From contig JAFGSL010000086.1 of the NCBI GenBank assembly GCA_016934645.1, positions 1 to 9,459 of the forward strand: 9,459 bases of DNA. The letters are read 5' to 3'. The notes beneath the pieces are model-generated. The model saw only the letters and a program-made list of their open reading frames with translations. It did no database searches and was not told the DNA's origin. A program made the position numbers and the translations under genes. This stretch comes from Anaerolineae bacterium (lineage in GTDB: Bacteria > Chloroflexota > Anaerolineae > B4-G1 > SLSP01). This document shows positions 6,099 to 9,459 of the stretch, one piece after another; positions within the stretch are counted from its first letter, which is position 1; the number at the start of each line of letters is the position of its first letter.

Positions 6099-8921
6099 TT
6101 ACAGAAGACCCAGTTCTCTGCCCCGTTCGACGGCTTCGAGGCGGCTGTTAACACTCAGTTTGCCGTACAGACGGCGAATGTGCGTTTTAACGGTGTTGAG
6201 CGAGACCACGAGTGTGTCGGCGATGTCCTGGTTGGACATGTTTGCGGCAATCAGGCACAGGACTTCCATCTCGCGGTCACTCAACGGCTCCAGCAATTCG
6301 TCGCCGGTGGTAGCTTGTTTGGGCTCCTCACGAAACGCCGCCAGAATCTTGGCTACGTAGTCGGGCGTCACGGCGTGTGCTCCCACGGACGCGTACATCC
6401 GGCGCAGCAACGCCTCTATAGCTTCCCCCTCGTCTACGAAAGCGCGAATGTAGCCGCCCGGTTCAGCAAGTTGCAACGCGCGCTCCAGAGGAACCACTGC
6501 CTGGACTACGCTACCTCTAGCGTGGAGAGCGCGTGCTTGCAGAATGGATATGTGAATCGCGCTGGCGATTCTTTGGCGGGCCAGCGCCCGTTCGCGCGCG
6601 CGCTCCAGCATAGGCAAGGCTTCGTCGTATCTGCGTTGGGCGATGAACAGCCGTGGACGCAGCATATACGGGAAAAGATCCGTTTCGGAAACGTCATACT
6701 CCTGTAACCACCGGCGCAGTCGCTGCGCCGCGGTCTCCACGTCGCCCTGCACTAGTGACAGATGCGCTTGCGCCGCCTCCATTAGCTTGGTTACCCAGCC
6801 GACCTCTCCTTCCAACAGCGGCATAGGGGTTTGTCTAACACGCGCCGCCGCACTCTCGAGCACTCGCTGCATCGCGGCCAACGTTTCCCGCACGCCGGGA
6901 GCATCGCCGCGTATCTGCTGTATATGGGCAAGGGTCAGATAAGCATCCGCGAGGTTGATAAAATGTCCCCAACGCCGGCAACATTCGACGGCCTGGATTG
7001 CGTGGTGCAGCGCAGCATCCAGATCATTCCACTCGTAGTAGCACCTGGATAACAGCTGGTGGGCGTTGCCAATCGCCGGTACAGGATGCCCGCCGGGTTC
7101 GCCTTTCTCTATGCCCAGCTTCACAGCCTGCTGGCACACCTCTACTGCGCTGTGCAGATCGCCGAGTTGCGCGTGCAGCCCTCCCAGCCCGCTCATCGCC
7201 GCCAGAACGGAAATGATATTGCCACCCTCCTTGCCGATGGCAATGGCATCGAGGAATGCCTGTCTCGCTGCCGCTACCTCACCTTGCTCCCCGTAAGCCT
7301 CACCTAGATTCAACGAGATGACAGATCTCAGGAGTGCATCGGCGGCGGGCAAGTTCTCCAGCGCACGCTGTGCCAATAGGATGCGCTCTGCCCCCCGCAC
7401 CACGGTGGAGCGTACCGCATCGATGTTTCCTTGCATCCACCGGGGCGTGAAGCCCTGCGCGTCGAGATAATCCCGCTGCCAGCCCTCCTGTGCCAGGGCG
7501 GACTCGGCAGCGCGCGCCCAGCCTTCGGCTTCGTCGAATTGCCCGCGAGCGATAGCCACCCAGGCGCGAATGATGAGCAGGAGCGGCCGGGATTGCAGGA
7601 CCCCCTGCTCTAACGACCCTAACCACTTGAGCAAAGTATCCAATTCGTTGCGGCGCAACGTTTCCAGGGCATTCTGCTCAATCAGGCGCACAGCCCGTTC
7701 CGGGTCCGGTGCTTTGAGCGCGTGGTCAATGGCTTCGGCGACCAAGCCGTTGGCCTCGTACCACTCGGCGGCCCGGCAGTGCAGGCCTGCCAGATCGTCC
7801 GATGATACTTGCTGGCCCAGGTGATGGCGCAACAATTCTGCGAACAAGTGGTGGTAACGATACCACTGTCGCCGGTTATCCAGCGGAAAGATGAAAAGGT
7901 TGTAACGTTCCAGCTCCTCCAACATCGCCTGACTGCCCGTTTGGACGGTCACCGCATCACACAGCGGAGCCGTCAGTCGTTCCAGGATTGATGTCTGCAG
8001 CAGGAACGCTCGCACAGCTTCTGGTTGCCGCTGGAGCACCTCTTCGACCAAATAGTCCATGATGTAACGATCATCCCCGGCAAAGGCGGCAACAAAGGCA
8101 GATGTGGCCCCCTGGGCCGATGACGAGTTTTGCGAAGCAGGCTGGCCTTGCAGAGCAAGCGTCCCTTGCAAGGCAAGCCGTCCTTGCAAAGCGAGGCCCG
8201 CCATCTGCAGGCCAGCGATCCAGCCTTCCGTGCGAGTTCCCAGGCACGCAATGTCTTCGGCGGTGAGTCCCAAACCCACGATCTGCCCAAGAAACGCCGC
8301 AGCCTCTTCCGGCATAAAGCGTAGGTCGTCAGCATTCAACTCGGTGAGTCGCCCACGGGCGCGCAGGCGCGCGATGGGCAGTGACGGTTCTGCCCGGCTG
8401 GCGATGACCAGATGCACCGACGCCGGGAGATGATCCAGCATAAAAGACATACCCTCGTGGGTGTATGGATTGTCGATCAGGTGGTAATCATCAAAGACCA
8501 GGGCAAACGGAGGAAGCGTCGCCATCTCGTTGATGAGGCTGCCCATCATCTCCCCGATCAGAAGGGTGCTGCTACGGGCATCGAATTGCGCAGAAACGGT
8601 GGCTAAGAAGGATTCCCCGATAGGTGAGGGTAGATTCTGCGCGCCGGGGAGCGTGCGCAATGCGGCCACCAGGTAAGCTGTAGCGCGGCGCGGGTCGCTG
8701 TCGCTTTCGTCGCATGAGAGCCAGGCAACGGGGCGTTCCAGCCCGGCAACCCACCTGCTGAGCAACGTCGTCTTGCCGAAGCCGGCCGGAGCAACAACGA
8801 GGGTCAGCTTGCGACCCAGACGCAACCCCTCGTTCAGGCGCTCGATCAGGCGCGGGCGCTCCACAAGATCCGGACGCGGCGGTGGGACGTAAAGTTTGGT
8901 GGTCAGAAGTGGCATAGCCAT
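6099..8921 (-). CDS. LuxR-family regulator, MalT/LAL-type STAND ATPase
   Basis: Large one-protein sensor and transcription activator (940 residues, normal for MalT-like proteins). Opening residues 'LLTTKLYVPPPRPDLVERP' are the family start. A P-loop NTPase follows, with Walker A APAGFGKTT (44-52), Walker B LVFDDYH (141-147) and 'LVIASRAEPSLPIARLRARG' (171-190). 'TEGWIAGLQMAGLALQG' (231-247) precedes a repetitive linker and then the winged-helix part 'DDRYIMDYLVEEVLQ' (283-297). Residues of about 400-860 form a helical TPR-like repeat region that likely binds the inducer. The C-terminal 62 residues (879-940) are a LuxR DNA-binding domain with 'PLSDREMEVL' and 'NTVKTHIRRLYGKL'. By analogy, ATP and ligand drive oligomerisation and activation. 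The ligand and targets are unknown. ATGs lie at 8921 and 8915; 'MPLLTTKLY' from 8915 matches many relatives. It has its own promoter and terminators. Confidence 0.95.
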   Translation of the reverse strand: MAMPLLTTKLYVPPPRPDLVERPRLIERLNEGLRLGRKLTLVVAPAGFGKTTLLSRWVAGLERPVAWLSCDESDSDPRRATAYLVAALRTLPGAQNLPSPIGESFLATVSAQFDARSSTLLIGEMMGSLINEMATLPPFALVFDDYHLIDNPYTHEGMSFMLDHLPASVHLVIASRAEPSLPIARLRARGRLTELNADDLRFMPEEAAAFLGQIVGLGLTAEDIACLGTRTEGWIAGLQMAGLALQGRLALQGTLALQGQPASQNSSSAQGATSAFVAAFAGDDRYIMDYLVEEVLQRQPEAVRAFLLQTSILERLTAPLCDAVTVQTGSQAMLEELERYNLFIFPLDNRRQWYRYHHLFAELLRHHLGQQVSSDDLAGLHCRAAEWYEANGLVAEAIDHALKAPDPERAVRLIEQNALETLRRNELDTLLKWLGSLEQGVLQSRPLLLIIRAWVAIARGQFDEAEGWARAAESALAQEGWQRDYLDAQGFTPRWMQGNIDAVRSTVVRGAERILLAQRALENLPAADALLRSVISLNLGEAYGEQGEVAAARQAFLDAIAIGKEGGNIISVLAAMSGLGGLHAQLGDLHSAVEVCQQAVKLGIEKGEPGGHPVPAIGNAHQLLSRCYYEWNDLDAALHHAIQAVECCRRWGHFINLADAYLTLAHIQQIRGDAPGVRETLAAMQRVLESAAARVRQTPMPLLEGEVGWVTKLMEAAQAHLSLVQGDVETAAQRLRRWLQEYDVSETDLFPYMLRPRLFIAQRRYDEALPMLERARERALARQRIASAIHISILQARALHARGSVVQAVVPLERALQLAEPGGYIRAFVDEGEAIEALLRRMYASVGAHAVTPDYVAKILAAFREEPKQATTGDELLEPLSDREMEVLCLIAANMSNQDIADTLVVSLNTVKTHIRRLYGKLSVNSRLEAVERGRELGLL
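8146..8199 (-). repeat. Three tandem 18-bp units inside the regulator gene
   Basis: Three units of 18 bp (8146-8163, 8164-8181, 8182-8199) each begin CCTTGCA on the plus strand. They encode hexapeptides of the form LALQGx, giving 'ALQGRLALQGTLALQGQ' near residues 244-260. They keep the reading frame and lie between the conserved 'GWIAGLQMAGLALQG' and 'DDRYIMDYLVEE' blocks, so they look like recent in-frame amplification in a linker. Confidence 0.8.
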
Positions 8922-8930
8922 AACATCACC

Positions 8931-8959
8931 ATCTTACCACGGTTTTCTCACACCTTCAA
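8931..8959 (-). promoter_or_regulatory. Promoter of the LuxR/MalT-type regulator
   Basis: On the minus strand TTGAAG (8959-8954) and TAAGAT (8936-8931) are 17 bases apart, each matching the sigma70 consensus at four of six positions. Initiation would fall at about 8924, only 3-9 bases before the possible start codons at 8921 and 8915, implying a very short or absent leader. The -35 box lies within a perfect dyad (8953-8970). Confidence 0.45.
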
Positions 8960-8970
8960 ATTCTTGAAGG
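8953..8970. promoter_or_regulatory. Operator-like dyad over the regulator's -35 box
   Basis: CCTTCAA-ATTC-TTGAAGG is a perfect 7-bp inverted repeat with a 4-base spacer. It covers the proposed -35 element of the regulator gene, a position suited to auto-regulation or repression. It has no T-tract on either side, so a terminator role is unlikely. The binding protein is unknown. Confidence 0.45.
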
Positions 8971-9000
8971 GAATCGATCCGCTCAATCTGACAGGTGTGG

Positions 9001-9038
9001 AAAAAGCAATGATGCCGGTGTCTTGATACCGGCATCAT
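9001..9038 (-). terminator. Terminator downstream of the tRNA-Gln 3' fragment
   Basis: ATGATGCCGGT (9009-9019) pairs perfectly with ACCGGCATCAT (9028-9038), an 11-bp stem with an 8-base loop. On the minus strand the stem is followed by TGCTTTTTCC. It lies about 20 bases past the tRNA discriminator, where the native tRNA terminator would be. It also insulates the regulator's promoter from minus-strand transcription coming from the right. Confidence 0.75.
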
Positions 9039-9057
9039 CCTTCAACCTGACTTAAGA

Positions 9058-9099
9058 CTGGGGCGGCACGACTCGAACGTGCGATACATGGATTCAAAG
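9058..9099 (-). tRNA. Partial tRNA-Gln(UUG), 3' half only (attachment-site remnant)
   Basis: Read on the minus strand: anticodon loop CTTTGAA (9099-9093, anticodon TTG), 3' anticodon strand TCCAT, variable loop GTATC, T-stem GCACG, T-loop TTCGAGT, T-stem CGTGC, acceptor strand CGCCCCA and discriminator G. A72 and G73 at the acceptor end are tRNA-Gln identity features. The sequence 5' of the loop (TGCAA) does not pair with TCCAT. No TGGGGCG acceptor 5' strand or D-arm is found within the window on that side. The gene is therefore cut exactly at the anticodon loop, a standard crossover site of tyrosine-integrase elements. Best reading: a displaced 3' end marking one boundary of an integrated element. 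A decayed pseudogene is the alternative. Confidence 0.75.
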
Positions 9100-9307
9100 T
9101 TGCAAATTAACCATATTCTAACCTTAAAAACAGATATACTGATCCATAGATCCCGTGTGACCTCTGCGCGTAACCCGCTTTCCCTTCCCTTGCTTACCCT
9201 ATACTAACCCTAGAACAAGAACCGTCCCACAATGCTAGCCTGGTCCAGGACATTGACCGCATTGGTAAAGGAAGTCTACTTTCCCTGCTTTATTCTGCCC
9301 AGGCCTC

Positions 9308-9397
9308 TCTTGTAAAAGCTGTGACCGTTCCCCTCTTGTATCTTGACAAACCGACAAAGAGGTGGTAAGATAAATCTTGTATATCTTACTTACAAGA
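9308..9397. repeat. Repeated TCTTGTA motif and overlapping inverted repeats (operator-like)
   Basis: TCTTGTA occurs at 9308-9314, 9334-9340 and 9375-9381, and as its reverse complement TACAAGA at 9391-9397. A second inverted repeat, GTAAGATA (9365-9372) with TATCTTAC (9382-9389), shares the -10 box of the promoter. The two dyads interlock around the expected transcription start, typical of repressor control. The regulator is unknown, possibly the product of the gene at 9411. Confidence 0.5.
9343..9371 (+). promoter_or_regulatory. Sigma70-like promoter of the gene starting at 9411
   Basis: TTGACA (9343-9348) is a perfect -35 box; after 17 bases, TAAGAT (9366-9371) matches the -10 consensus at four of six positions. 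Transcription would begin near 9378, inside the inverted repeats, about 33 bases before the start codon. Confidence 0.7.
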
Positions 9398-9410
9398 CGT
9401 GGAGGATTTC

Positions 9411-9459
9411 ATGACCGACAAATCACCCGAAAGAAGACGTTTCTACGGCTCAATCACGG
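9411..9459 (+). CDS. Start of an unidentified gene, cut by the window edge
   Basis: Only the first 16 codons are present (MTDKSPERRRFYGSIT). The start is well supported: GGAGGA at 9401-9406 lies four bases before the ATG, and a strong promoter lies upstream. The basic RRR stretch near the N-terminus is the only visible trait and does not identify a family. Its place as the first gene past the tRNA-Gln half suggests it belongs to an integrated element, perhaps a regulator or integration-related protein, but this is inference. Confidence 0.65.
   Translation, partial: MTDKSPERRRFYGSIT

Larger units (their letters stand above)
9100..9410. other. AT-richer noncoding region at inferred element edge
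   Basis: No credible gene in these 311 bases on either strand. Composition shifts to AT-rich directly after the tRNA half (9100-9150). It holds a short palindrome CCTGG-T-CCAGG (9239-9249), then from about 9300 repeated TCTTGTA motifs and the promoter of the gene at 9411. In an integrated element this zone would carry integrase arm sites and the first promoter. Confidence 0.5.

Noticed and set aside
5910..6707. Plus-strand open frame of 265 codons.
   Set aside because: It begins in the palindromic repeat and then runs antisense through the 3' end of the LuxR-type gene. Its N-terminus is the usual spurious translation of such repeats.
9058..9175. A complete or intron-split tRNA-Gln.
   Set aside because: No TGGGGCG 5' acceptor strand and no convincing D-arm could be found to the right within the window, so only the 3' half is called.
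1..9459. CRISPR array, rRNA genes or a transposase.
   Set aside because: No regularly spaced direct repeats of CRISPR length, no rRNA-like conserved stretches and no transposase motifs were seen on either strand.

Overview
The window reads like the chromosome of a Chloroflexota bacterium, probably Anaerolineae or Caldilineae. The strongest clue is the 940-residue MalT/LAL-type LuxR regulator that opens with an 'LLTTKLYVPPPRP' start, a form very common in that phylum. A Tat-exported lipoprotein glycosidase and an intergenic palindrome of the 'ACCGCAGAG...' type fit this. The phylum is inferred from family resemblance, since no search was run.

Layout. Positions 1-242 are a leader with a good sigma70-like promoter (123-151) overlain by two GTATAC half-sites. 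A plus-strand cluster follows: a class I SAM-dependent methyltransferase (243-959), a GH67 alpha-glucuronidase carrying a Tat/lipoprotein signal (980-3181), and a small zinc-ribbon membrane protein with a DUF3592-like tail (3186-3803). Gaps of 20 and 4 bases suggest one transcript. It ends at a strong hairpin at 3874-3898 shared with the convergent minus-strand genes. Those genes are an ABC exporter pair, ATPase first (5880-4918) and ABC-2 permease second (4826-3930). Upstream of the ATPase lies a palindromic repeat (5938-6004). Two tandem minus-strand terminators (6005-6068) end the next minus-strand gene, the LuxR/MalT-type regulator (8921-6099). That regulator has its own promoter (8931-8959) overlapped by a perfect dyad.

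The right end is the most informative part. At 9058-9099 lies only the 3' half of a tRNA-Gln(UUG) gene on the minus strand, from the anticodon loop to the discriminator base, followed by what looks like its own terminator (9001-9038). The expected 5' half is absent, and unrelated AT-rich sequence starts exactly at the anticodon loop. This is the form left when an integrase-driven element inserts into a tRNA gene and displaces the native 3' end. The inference is that an integrated element begins at about 9100 and runs off the right edge, with an intact tRNA-Gln at its far end. The first visible element gene starts at 9411 behind a TTGACA-17-TAAGAT promoter embedded in repeated TCTTGTA motifs and overlapping inverted repeats, which look like an operator region.

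How the genes work together: the GH67 enzyme should remove (4-O-methyl)glucuronic acid from xylan-derived oligosaccharides at the cell surface. No xylanase, transporter or uronate catabolic gene accompanies it here. The ABC pair and the regulator are adjacent and co-directional but separated by terminators, so a functional link is possible but not shown.
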